Assembly: GCA_963693305.1 (NCBI GenBank)
Contig: OY855912.1
Span: 8,110,001-8,174,000, forward strand
Length of the DNA: 64,000 bases
Direction of reading: 5' to 3'
Source: Meandrina meandrites
Lineage: Eukaryota; Cnidaria; Anthozoa; Scleractinia; Meandrinidae
Program-made: the position numbers and the translations under genes
The notes under the pieces: generated by a model
What the model was told of the DNA's origin: nothing
Databases searched by the model: none
Seen by the model: the letters and a program-made list of their open reading frames with translations, nothing else
Shown: positions 24,301 through 36,300 of the stretch, one piece after another
How the letters are laid out: every line of letters begins with the position of its first letter
Numbering within the stretch: the stretch's first letter is position 1

Positions 24301-27300
24301 TATGATCGAGTGGTCGTAAGAATGAAAAGAAAGGGAGGTAAGAGTTACCCTCTTTTTAAACCGGATGGTGAACTTAATGAAAAATTACCGAAGACCATAA
24401 AAGAGAGTCTCGGCCCGACCTATGAGAAGGTGATTGAGACCAATAAGAGAGGGATAAAAAGGAGTATAGAGAAAGAGAAGGAGCTCGAATCCTCTCTTAA
24501 AGATGCTGGGCCTAGTCAGAGAGAGAACATCGTTCGCGACATCGAACAGCAGAGAGATGAGAGGGAGAATATGGAGAGGGAGAACGAAGCGATAGAGGAA
24601 CGGTTATCTCTTCGGGACAGAGTGAAGGCCATCTTTAAAAAGTACGGTTTCACGGTGTTCGCTGTTCTCTCCGCTGTGGGTGCAGTGATAGGTGTGATAG
24701 TATCTAATCTTAAGAGCGGTCTGTCAAAACTCGGTAAAGGCGTCGGTAACGGTTTTAAAGCCATAGGAAAGAAGTTGGGAGAGATACTTCCCGGAATGAT
24801 CGGTGCGATCGCAAGTTTTATATTTAAAACAGCGGGCGAGGCGATCGGTTTTCTCGCAAAGAATGCGTGGTTGTTGATAGTCGCCGTCGTTGTCTACTTC
24901 GTTGAGCAGGTTAAAAATAAGAAGAATAGAAAGTAAATGGAGAGTTACAGAGAGATATACCCTCAGTTGCCGACCGATAACGGAGGTAACTTCAGATTAA
25001 AACAGTGTGCAGATTGGCTATCCTGTCTCGAGAAGGATCTGCAGGATTGTGAAAAAATATATAAAAAGTATAAGCGTGCAAGGAGCGCACTGTTAAATCT
25101 GTCCACAGGCAGCGGAACTCTGTCAGTCGCTCTCTGCGGAGGAGGATTGGGTACGGGACTTACCGGAGTCGGGCTTCCTGTATCGGTCGCATTAGGTGTT
25201 GTCGGGGGTGTCTGCGCCTTGACGAGCGTAGCAACAGCGAGTCTTGCAAAAGCCTTATCCGGGAAGGTGAGTAAGCATGAGAAGACCGTCTCTATCTGCA
25301 AAGCGAAGATAAACACGATAAAGGACGTCGTCTCCAAGGCGTTGACGGATAATAAAATAAGTCATGAAGAGTTTGTTTTGATAAAATCCGAGTATGAGAA
25401 GTATTATGAGATGAAGAGATCGATAAGAGAAAAAAACAAAACACCGACGCTTCCGCAGGTGGATGTAAAAAAGATGGAGGAAGAGATTCGTGCAGAGATA
25501 TTAAAAAAACTCGCCCAGTCAGAGTGAGCTGTAACTGTCTGATAGTCTTGTCGAGAGATGAGTCATTTAGAGATCCTCCCTATAATCCTTACTTCGTTTA
25601 AAAACATATGATTGATAAATAGATATGAGTAATGATGATAAAACTTTATGGAAGAGATTTCTAGATCGATATCCCCATGCCGTCCTGTCTAAATTCCGAC
25701 GAGTATTTGAAAGATACGATAGAGAGAATAAAGAAGAGCATGTAAAATTCGTCGGAAGGGACGGTTCAGAGTATGAAGTCTTCGATAAGAAAAGATTTGA
25801 GTACAGTCTGTACTTTCCCGACGAGATGAAAAAAGCGTTGGGTCTTCCCGTGGATTTTCCGTTAGAGTTGACACTTAATCCTCATCCCTCTTTACTGATT
25901 CCCGCGGTCGATTTCGGTGAGAGTCGACCACTTAAAAGCCTCAACTTGAGAGAGAAGTTGAAGAGACTCGATATATTCGCTACGCCCACAGACTCTTTCT
26001 CTGTTCCCGTCAGAGATATATTTACAAACACGGTGATTAAACACACCTCTTCAAAAGAGTCTCATGAGTGGTTGGCAGGACCGAATATGAGGTATTGGCC
26101 GCAGCAGCTTAACTTCGCCGTCTGGTGTGCAACGACAGGTTGCGGGGTGAGCCTGCGTTCATTATTAGAGGAGAAGATGGGAGGAATCGACGTGACTGAC
26201 CATGAACTCAAACTTCCCCCGCAGATACGAGCTATTCTCTGGTTTCACGTATACTTCACTATAAGGAGAATTCTGTTTCAGATGGGGGGGATACAGAGTT
26301 CGATCGCTCTACCCGGTGATCCACCCTTTAATGAGAAGGATAACAGATACGACATTCCTTCTTATAAGAGAATCTGTAAAGAGTTTAATGTTCCAGCCGA
26401 TAGTGACTTTCGATGTCATAAAGGAGAGAATCACGGGTTGGGATCTGTGTACATTTGGGTCTCTTACGTAGGACCGTCAAAGGCCGGCCATGAATCTTCC
26501 TATCCGGGATTTTTTAAATTCAGCGAAGAGGGAGGAGAGGGATCGAAAGGTAATCTTCTGCAGTATATATTAAATGATGTAGATAATGGTTATGAGTACT
26601 TTCTGTCCCGTGTATCTAACGGATTGACAAACACCGGTCAGGCGAGATTAAATCAATCCATCGAAGCTTTAGTCTACTGTGTATTGGGTGCGCAGGTTAA
26701 CGTCAGAAGCAGCGTTCTCGGAAACACGGGAAGTGCGCAGGAGGTTCAACAAGAGTTTCTCGTGTTATTAGAGGATGCGATTAAACAGCCGGACATAAGT
26801 AAGAGTGTACAGAGATTTCAACTCGCTGTGCAGGAGGCAAAAGTTAAGCTCGATCTAGCCGTATCTCCCGGTACGTGGTTGATGCCGTCGAGAATGGTGA
26901 TCAATACAGAGAGTACAATAGGTTATAACAATAGACTGAAACGTGTCGAACCATCCATGAAATTAGGTGTCAATTTAGATGTTAATTCAAAGAGCGTGCC
27001 GGTCGGAATAAAGCATAACCTCGGAAAGAGTAAGGTATTGTTACCTCACACTTCGGTTGTGAAACAGAAGACTACGGTGGAGAGACCTAAGATTGATGAG
27101 GAAGAGAAGAATGAGACTTCGTCGACTAAACCTGAGGCAAGGAAACATGAGATTAATCTTGCGGTGATTACGATCGTCGTCGGCGGATTAGCTTGGTTTA
27201 TGTTTCGATAAAGTTGGGGATGAGAATTTTTCATAACTTGGTCGAGTTATGAAAATAAAGTAGGGGTTCACTTACACTCTTTACACTGTCGCTTCTGTTT

Positions 27301-30300
27301 ACCGTGTTGACAGATCTGTGACCCTCCGCAATCTTTACAGAAAGCTCTCTGTCTCTCGTGAGGACAGATGCCTTTTCCACCGCACTCTTTACAATCGTAT
27401 CTCTTTCGATTATGTTGACAGATTCCTTTTCCTTTACAGACTTTACAAATGTATTTTACTCGATTATGCTCACAGATTTCACTACCATTGCAGTCTTTGC
27501 AACTTGATTTACGTCGGTTGTGTTCACAGATTCCATCACCTTTACACTCTTTACATTGATATTCACGTTTGCCATGAATACAGATGCCTTTTCCTCCACA
27601 CTCTTTACAGAAAGATTTATTTTTTTTGTGAATACAGATCTGTGAACCTACACACTCTTTACAATAACTCTTCTGTTTGTTATGTTGACAAATTCCTCTT
27701 CTCTCTTTACATGTGTAACTCTTCACGGGTGCTGCCAAATCAGTTGCAAGATTCCTAATCTGCGTTACTCTCGATGGTGCGGGAATAGGGATATCGACCT
27801 CCGGTACAGATTGGTCATTCGCCGAGTAAAAAATCTCACTCTCCTCCTCTAACGCCTCGATCAGCTCAGCTTTACGCATTCTGTAATAACCTTTGATACC
27901 TCGCTCTTTGGCAAGGGCCTTCAACTGTTTGACTGATTGTTTCTCCATACTTATTATATTTATGGAAGTAATTTGTTTAACTCATTTTTTTCAGGATTAA
28001 AATCCCCTGGTTTTATCCTGAGATGATGCGAGTATGTTTTGTCGAGAAATTAAGGGAGAATTTGATTTTTCCTCGGTAAGATTTAATGAAATGAGCCAAT
28101 ACTGGCAGTTCTTAGCTACTAATGTTCATTGAGATTTATATTTTGTTTATACTGTAGCATTTGGCCGGTCTTCATCCGGGCAGTCCACAGGTCGGGGTTA
28201 GCTTTCTAGAATCAGCAGTCACTCGCTCAAGACTACAACTCAACTAAAACTGAGCAACATTCATTGACATACAATTATAAATATACAGGAAAAGGGTGGG
28301 AGGCACGGTGACCTAATGGTTAGTGCGCTGGACTCTGGATCGGGCGGTCCGGGTTCAAGCTCTGGCCGGGGCACTGCGTTGTGTTCTTGGGCAAGATACT
28401 TTACTCTCAGAGTGCCCCTCTCCACCCAGGTGTATAAGTGGGTACCGGCGAATTTGCTGCTGGGGGTAACCCTGCGATGGATTAGCATCCCATCCAGGGG
28501 GGAGTAGAAATACTCCTAGTCGCTTCATGTTACAGAAACCGGGATAAGCTCCAGCCTGATGGGCCACTAGGCTCCTATGCAGACTTTACCTTTATACAGG
28601 AAAAGGAGTTGACATAGTTTGGCCTTGACTCATGCTGAATCACAATGAATCACCGACAAGACTAAGGAATAAGGAATAGTTCTTTTACGCTCATGCAGTA
28701 GTATATGCAAGCTAATCTTAGAAGAATGAAACCTTATACTGGTACTTTGTTATGCAAGAAAACACAACTAGTACTGTCATGGTCACGCCAAGTCATGCTT
28801 GCTACAATATTTTAATTTACCTCATTATTTTGGTCTCATATGCAGTGTGATTAGTAAGCAGAAACAAAGGAAAGTGAATGTAAAGTTGGTTTGTAACATT
28901 TTAAGACCAAAACCAAATTTTTAACCTACAACAACAACAACAAAATTTAAAACTTTCAAGTTTGGGTTATACGCATAGGGTGGCAATTATAAAGCCTTTT
29001 TATTATGTCACGGAACACAACATTGTGACATGGACAAGTACAGACAACTCTGACATTTTATGAAACAGTAACAAATCAATAAGCATTCCAAAAGTTTTAA
29101 CAAGTCAGAATATTTAACAATTATTCACCGAAGTGGAGGTAAATATGTACTACTTTCACTGACAGTGAGGTGAATAATTGTTTTAGTACAGTATATACCA
29201 CACAAGCTGAATAACTAGCAGACCAAAAGATTACTTTTGGTACCCAAAGTGACACAGAAAGCCATTTTGTTTCTCTTTGGTTGCTTGAAGGTGAATACTT
29301 CTTTGCTAATTATCTCCGAGTTAACCAATCATCGTGCACAGAAAGCACTATTCCCTTGTCTGGTATATACTTATAATAATTATAATTTGTTTCAACTCCT
29401 GGCCTCTGGATCTAATCATTTTGTCATTTTAATATTGAAGGGACTCTCTTGAGTTTGGAAGTTATCTGTCTAAAGACTATGTTGTGTGCCTTGTTTCTGG
29501 CAGCAAAAGTGGACTAGAACTGTATCCTTGAGTTCGAAAGTTGTTAATTGCGTCACCTTGATAAATGCCATTCCATTTTGTTGTTTTGGTTAGGACATAG
29601 TGCTACTGCTCAATGTAAATTATGAAATGTTTTTTGTTGTGCTGAATTGGGAGAGGAAAAGGGAGAAGAGTTCTGTTGTGGGAGAGATATTTAGGCATTT
29701 TAGATAACCAGAAAATTGGTTTAATATATAAAAACAAAAAAAGTTAAGAGGTTTTTAGCTCAGAGTCCATAAATATCAGATATACCCCTAAACTATGTAC
29801 AATCACTAATTATTAGTGATTGTATATCTCTCAGTGAATTTGTTACAGCTAATTTCCAATAACTTTAAACCCTTGATAACTCGAACCTCCCCCTAACTCT
29901 AACTCAAATGTTTTCAATTCCCCTCCAGGGCTGAATTGTTCAAAGCATGATGGAACTAATCCAAGATTAGTGTGAATTTTGATTACAGATTTTAAACTGT
30001 TCAGAGAGGTTTTCTGTTTATATTTTCTGTCCTCCAGTTTTCTCATTGACTAATCTCAAACTCCACAAAACATAAGGAATTTAAACACTTTTATACAGGA
30101 GAAATCGAACCCTCGGTCAAACTTTAATCCTGGGTTAGTGTTAATCAGTTTTGGAACAACCTGGCCCAGGTCTTTTTATTTTCACCCTGAACAACTTGAA
30201 CTCCCTGATAACTCAAACCATTTTTTATTCCTCTAGAAGATTTAAGGACGTTTGTGCAAAAATTTTCTAGTCGATAGATTTTTCTAAAATTTTTACTGAG

Positions 30301-33300
30301 GACGGATAATGAGTTACTTGTGTCAGAAATACAAAACAAGTGGGGGTCACCGACTTCGTTTCAGAGATAAAGTCTGTAGAAAACTACCCTGATTTTGAAA
30401 AATCGGCGCGCATAATTTCGCACGGCTTTCAAGGTTTGTAGTTTAAATTATCAATGATGAGAAAACGGAGGCAAACGATCTTGGTGATATTTTGAAGAAG
30501 TGCGTCTGTTGCATAAATAATTTTAAGTGTTGCCATCTTTTATGCAAAACTTAGCCCTGGAAGAGGCATTTGAACCCGTGGTACGACAACGAAAAGAGCA
30601 AAAAGCGGAATTCGAATTTGCGTGGTGCAAAAAAATCAACCTTTTAATCGATAGATTTTTTCATTTTCTCACAAAACGTAGATAATCGTTAACAAAAGTG
30701 ATCTGTTAAGAAAAAAGTAGGGGTCACCAACCATTTAAGCTAGCAAACTGCAAGTGAAGTTATCGCAACAGCTACTCACCCTACATGTGGTTGGAAAGTT
30801 TCCTCAGCATGCACGCTCGATGCATGACGTGGCGTAGCGTTGCGACAGGAATTACGTGCACAGTAAGGATGCGGATAAACAATTAGCGCAAACGTCCTTA
30901 AGTTATCAGGATTAAAATGTACACTACAGAAAAAGAATGCTTCAAAAATTATAGGCTGGGGAAGTATAGACACAAAAAGTAGGGTTACAGCTTAATTTAT
31001 GCTTTCAAAGTGCAGATCTCTCCGTGACAGTTTTGGTGCAAAAAAATTAAATTAATTGGACAAATTGACCAAGAAATGGCATTATGTGCCAATTTGCATT
31101 CCTCAAATACAAATATCAACCCCTAGAGGCCTTATTAGTAAGAGCTTGAATGGCAGGTGGATGGCTTTGTATTTTACATTCAGTGAAACCTTAATAATGA
31201 TCCCAGATTTCAAAAGGAACTGGATGACTACAGTAATGGACTTCTTCCATATATTGACAAATATACTGTAAGTTTACTGCATGCACTTTAAAAAGACCGA
31301 CTGAAACTTATTTTTCTACATCCAGTTTTTCACATTTTCAAATTCCCATTTATTTTTCTTTCACATCCCTCAAAACTGCTATATTTGGGTTCCTCTCCTA
31401 ACCCCCCCCCCCCCCCCCCCCCAATAATTATGTTTTTCATCAAAATCAAATCCATTTACTATGTAGCTTTTTTTTTTTCGTAGCCCCAACATATTGTATA
31501 ATTTCTGTCAATATTTTTCACGTCATCATCAGTTCTCTTCACGCCAGTAGGCACCTAAGGCCACATGCCAAAATTTAATTATTTTTTCACATACTTGTTG
31601 ATATAGTATTTTTGTAGGGATTCCTTTCTAAGAAGCTTACTTCCAGTATCTACCTAACATGCAATTTAAATTTGTTGTCATTAAAGGAATCTCAAGATGT
31701 TCAAGAAAGTTTCAGGCATTTGGAAGCTTGGTATGATGAAAATGTAAGTTGTTCCAGCTACTTCATCAGCATCATGATTCTTCTAAGTGTTTAATTTTTG
31801 CCCCATGTTTCTAAAAGGTAAATACAACTTTCTTTTTCTTAGCTTGGCGGTCTATCACTATTCAACAATGTTTGAAAAGGTCTGTTTCAAGCCTGGTAGA
31901 TCCTGTAGGATCTTGAATAAGATCTTACACAAGACCCTACATGTTCTTTTAGGATTTTTTTTTACAGGATTCGGTATTTTTATATGATTGTAGAAAGTAG
32001 CGTCCCATTCTTATTGGGGATTCTAAGCGATTGTATTTACAAGATCCTACTGGATCCTATATAGGATTTGTTTGTAACCCCAGTTGGAGTATTGTAGCCT
32101 CCTCAGGGTGAGACAAAAGTCAAAAAATCAGCTTGCCCTTCGGGCAAGCTGTTATTCCATTGTACTAGCCCAAAGCTCTTAGGTGGTAGCCCGAAATTAA
32201 TTTATTCAATAAAGACAATAAAATTTATTTACGTCACGAGCTATATGCTAATTAATAATGTGGAGCACGGATCAACTAATTCTACAATACTTATATAGAA
32301 ACACTCGATTTAACAAATGTTTGTTGCAGTAACAACAGACTTTGTATCAAAATTTGAACATAAACGAGAAGTCTAAAACTGAAAGGCCATAATACAGCTG
32401 ATAATATACTTCCATGTTCTGTAAAGCCTTTGTCATTGTCATTGCGGCATTGCATTGCTCATTTCAACTTAGAAAAAAATTCGTACTGTTTCACTTTCCC
32501 TCGCGAACTGTTTGCTCCACACTTATTTCTGAATTTGCCATAAAAAAAAATTGCTTGCCGCCCGGCTTGCCTGTCGGGCTACCTGTGATCTAAAGACGCT
32601 AGCCCGGAGAATCATTCCACTAGCCCCGGGCTATCGGACAGCACTTTTGTCGCGCCCTGACTCCTATTCAGACATTCAGTTGGCTTGTCACACAATCTTT
32701 CCTCCTCAGGATTGCATGATGAACCAAAGAACATCTGCTGCTACTCCCCCTGGAAAGGACTCTTACTAGTCTATCAAAGTTAAACCTCAAACACTTTGTT
32801 ACATTTCCCCAGCAGTTCACCAGTAATCAATTAATTGATTTATACTCCAGGGTGGAGAGAGGCACTATGAGAATTAAGTGTCTTGTCCAAGAACACAACA
32901 CAATGACCCTGCTATCCCAGCCAAATTTTTTCTAAGTCAAAGGTGTGAGATTGCCACATCTCCACATTTTCTGAAGATGTTCCGACTACTTTCAGAGATT
33001 CCTGAAGATGTTCCAATGACTTCTGAGCAATTCCTGATGAGTACTTAAATTGTTCTGATGACTTTCAAAATTGAATCATGGGTGTTAACAGAAACCCATA
33101 ACGGTTGAAACGTGTAACTCCCTATGATTCGCATGGTACAAAGCGTTTGAACATTTGTTTCTATTAAGTACCATATTTGGAAAACCACGACAAAAAAATC
33201 AACCAATCAAAATTGCAATATTTGGATAAATTCAGAGCGTGCGCTAGCTCGCGCTAAATGGCGTAATCTTGTTTTTAAACAACTTTGGTTAAATATAGTT

Positions 33301-36300
33301 AAATTTGGTTGAATTCTCTGTTTCATTGTCATTTGATGGTCCGGAGAACTTCACTTGGATACTCTTGATGAATTTCTCTAGTTTCTGTGAGTAATTCACG
33401 GCGTTTAGGTCAGAATTCAAGTGACTTAGCGTAAAAGCGAAAATTTTCTTGCACGTGTCGTTACGTGTGTAAATCATTCGCATACAAGCTCCTTGTGTTT
33501 CCAAATATGGTACTTGGCAAACTGAATATTCGAACGCTGTGAACGCGCGTTATATGTTTCAACTCCTTATGAGTTTCTGGTGTTAAGGTTACCGTATACC
33601 TTAAAGGGTAGATTTTTTTCAAAATTTTTTTTTTCGGCCAAATTAAACATTACTAGTCTCCCTTCATTTTCTAAAAAAAATTATTTCAAAATCTTGAAAC
33701 GCGCGCGAGTAATCAACAAAACTGTTTTTTCAAATGAAACTCTATTACCCGCCAGAGAGTTATAAGCCAATTAAAATGTGTCAGCGTCATGACTTCCTGG
33801 GACGTTTTTCGCGGCAAAAGATCGGGGTATTTCATTTCATGTGGCGTCCCTTCCTATTGTTTACGCTTGCAATTTGCGATTTATTCACACCAAGTTTTTG
33901 CTTGTGTTGGTCTTTACTTGACCTGTATGTACAAAAAAAGAAAGAAAAAAGTCCCTGGTTGAAAGTAAAGAAGAAAACCGGTCCTAAGAAAAAGAAGAAG
34001 AAGGTTTTCGATGACGAATGGCGAAAAACTCTTGCCGATAGTTACATTCCAGATAGAAATAATATACTTCGACATACTCCAGCGACTGCATTGCTGCCTG
34101 AAGCTGCTCTTTTGGATCGATAGATGCAGACGTCGCCACCGTCAAAGCCACTGCAGTTATTCCTTTCTTTGAACTTTTTCTCTTGCCCGGCATTTTGGAA
34201 ACAAATCGGAGAAATTCAAATCAAACGAGCTGTGGTCACGCGTGCAACTACTTTCCCGCGAGATGCTAGTCGACACCAGTAGTCTCGTGGGACGTCCTGA
34301 CATGCTATTGGCTGTCGGCATTGGGAGTATCCAAAGTGTTGACATATGGCGCAGCAAGGGCGTGAAATGTTTGTAATCCTTTGGAAGCGAAAAAAAACCT
34401 ATTTCGTTTTTACGCGAGTGCGCTCGCTTTAAACGAATTTATAGGGTACGTAAATTTGACGGATTGCCTTGAAATTTGGCCCGAAGTTGCCCAAGACATC
34501 GAACAGAAAAACCGTGTGAGGGATTTCCGTTTTTCGTAATTGATCTCCCGCAATGGCCTTCGTAGTAAAAGGCTTCGGTAAGTTTTTGATCATCAAAATT
34601 GACAGAAAAATTGCGAAGCAACCAATAGGAACATTGACAAAGCCTCACACGGTTTTCAAGATTGATGCCTTGTGATTGATATAATGCAGTAGTTTTGATT
34701 GTGTGGTCTAATTCAATACCCGATAAATTCGCTCAAGTAGACGTCAGTCGTTTTGGGCTTTTGGGACGCACTCTCCTTACGATTAGAAAAAATCAAAGAA
34801 AAATCATTTTTACCGAATAGTGCATTTCATTAGCTTTGTACTGATATATAGTTTGTGGTGGTTGCGTTTAAGATAGTGCGCAAATATTTTTTTTCGCGAA
34901 AGACACCCGCGAAGGTATACGGTAACCTTAAGAGTAAGAAATCTGGATTTGTCAGTCAGGCGTGATTTGTCAGACATACGCACAATGCATTAGGTTGGCA
35001 GGTCTGCCCTGGCCAGAACTGGAACCCAGACCTCTCAATCCAGACCCAATAGGCCATTTATGCTCTTCCTATCCTATCCATTGAGTGCTTTGAACATGAT
35101 GATTATTTTGTTGTTAGAATAAGGGTTTACTGATAATTTCCTTTGCACAGGTTAAGTTTGTATGCCGATGTACAAGCTTGTTAAAGGAAGACTTGGCTGT
35201 TCTTATAGGATTGGTGAGTACTCCCATTGGAGCAAGCAAAGGGAAATAAAAAGTCACTTTTCCGAATTTTTCCATATACTACTAACAGGGGAGGATTCTG
35301 CACAAGAAATGACAACAGATTGCTTTAATTTGCCCACATCAAAACTAAATAATCAAAGCTACATGCATTGAGTATTCATTTGATTTAGGTATTGTTATTA
35401 TTTACACTTAATTTCTTTGTAATTAATTTTGTCATATGTAATCACGCATGCTACTCTAGGTTGTTAAAAATTCAAAATTTATGGTTTTGTTATTATACTC
35501 TTTTGTGACTGACGGAGATGTGAGCCACATCAAGACAAGTTTTACAATTTAAAAACATTGCGATCTTTCTGAAAGTTGTCATATGATTCTCTTATAATAA
35601 TATCACATTATTTTTTGTATTTCTTTGCTTTTAATTTTTATGTTTCATTTTGTTTTACAGGGTCTGTTAGGAGGAAAGTTAGAAGTGCAAGGTGATGACA
35701 AAAGACTGAAAAAAGACATGAAAATGTGAGCAGCAATATTTTTTCTTCAGTATTTATTGCTTTGTTTCTCACAACTGAACAGTTCATTCATTTTCTTTAT
35801 GATAGGTTTGTTGATGCTTGCAGCACAGTCAATGTTTTAGGAACGACAGCTGATGCTCCGGAGGTAGAGTTTGAACCTTTTTCTGACCTTATAAGTTCTT
35901 TGTCATCATTTCTGTAGCTATAAGTGACTGGGAATATATTTGCAACTCCCTACGGATAAGATGATAGTTCAGGCCATACTTCAGTATAGTTCAGGCCATA
36001 CTTCCCGAGATACAGCTAAACCTCTCATTATGGGCACCTCTAATACGGACACCTCTCTAGTACAGACACCTCTCTAGTACAGACACCTCTCTAGTACGGA
36101 CACCTCTCTAGTATGGACACCTCTCTAGTACGGACACCTCTCTAGTACAGACACCTCTCTAGTACAGACACCTCTCTAGTACGGACACCTCTCTAGTATG
36201 GACACCTCTCTAGTACGGACACCTCTCTAATACAGACACCTCTCTAGTACAGACACCTCTCTAGTACAGACACCTCTCTAGTACGGACACCTCTCTAGTA

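Larger units (their letters stand above)
16299..28120. mobile_element. Maverick/Polinton-like virus-derived element, 11.8 kb
   Basis: The element has long TIRs, AG at the left end and CT at the right end, and the same 5-bp sequence AATGT directly outside both ends (16294-16298 and 28121-28125). Its genes are a protein-primed-type DNA polymerase B, a retroviral-like integrase, a capsid-like protein, an A32/FtsK-like packaging ATPase, and several small virion or membrane candidates. This set is diagnostic of the Maverick/Polinton/adintovirus group. Polintons are usually 15-20 kb with 6-bp duplications, so this copy is short and its duplication is one base shorter. I found no adenovirus-type protease and no clear penton. 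Its base and codon use (runs of GAGA, AGA for arginine) differ from the surrounding host DNA. All major reading frames are open, so the insertion looks young. Confidence 0.93.
28121..31206. other. Host intron 3, right part, repeats only
   Basis: After the target duplication the host intron resumes. It holds a full SINE (28296-28592), a short fold-back (29116-29182) and a TTAA element (30246-30897). No exon of the 391-aa gene or other gene is visible before 31207. Confidence 0.6.

Noticed and set aside
22887..27255. Bacterial-type rho-independent terminators
   Set aside because: The stems lack G/C-rich arms with T tails and the element lives in an animal genome. If functional, they are more likely hairpin-type 3' end signals or translation controls.
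27318..27758. 146-aa plus-strand frame rich in Tyr and Cys
   Set aside because: It is the antisense shadow of the Cys/His-repeat gene.
33734..34123. 129-aa frame as a transposase
   Set aside because: It is lysine-rich and low in complexity, without a DDE-type motif. It may be a remnant only.
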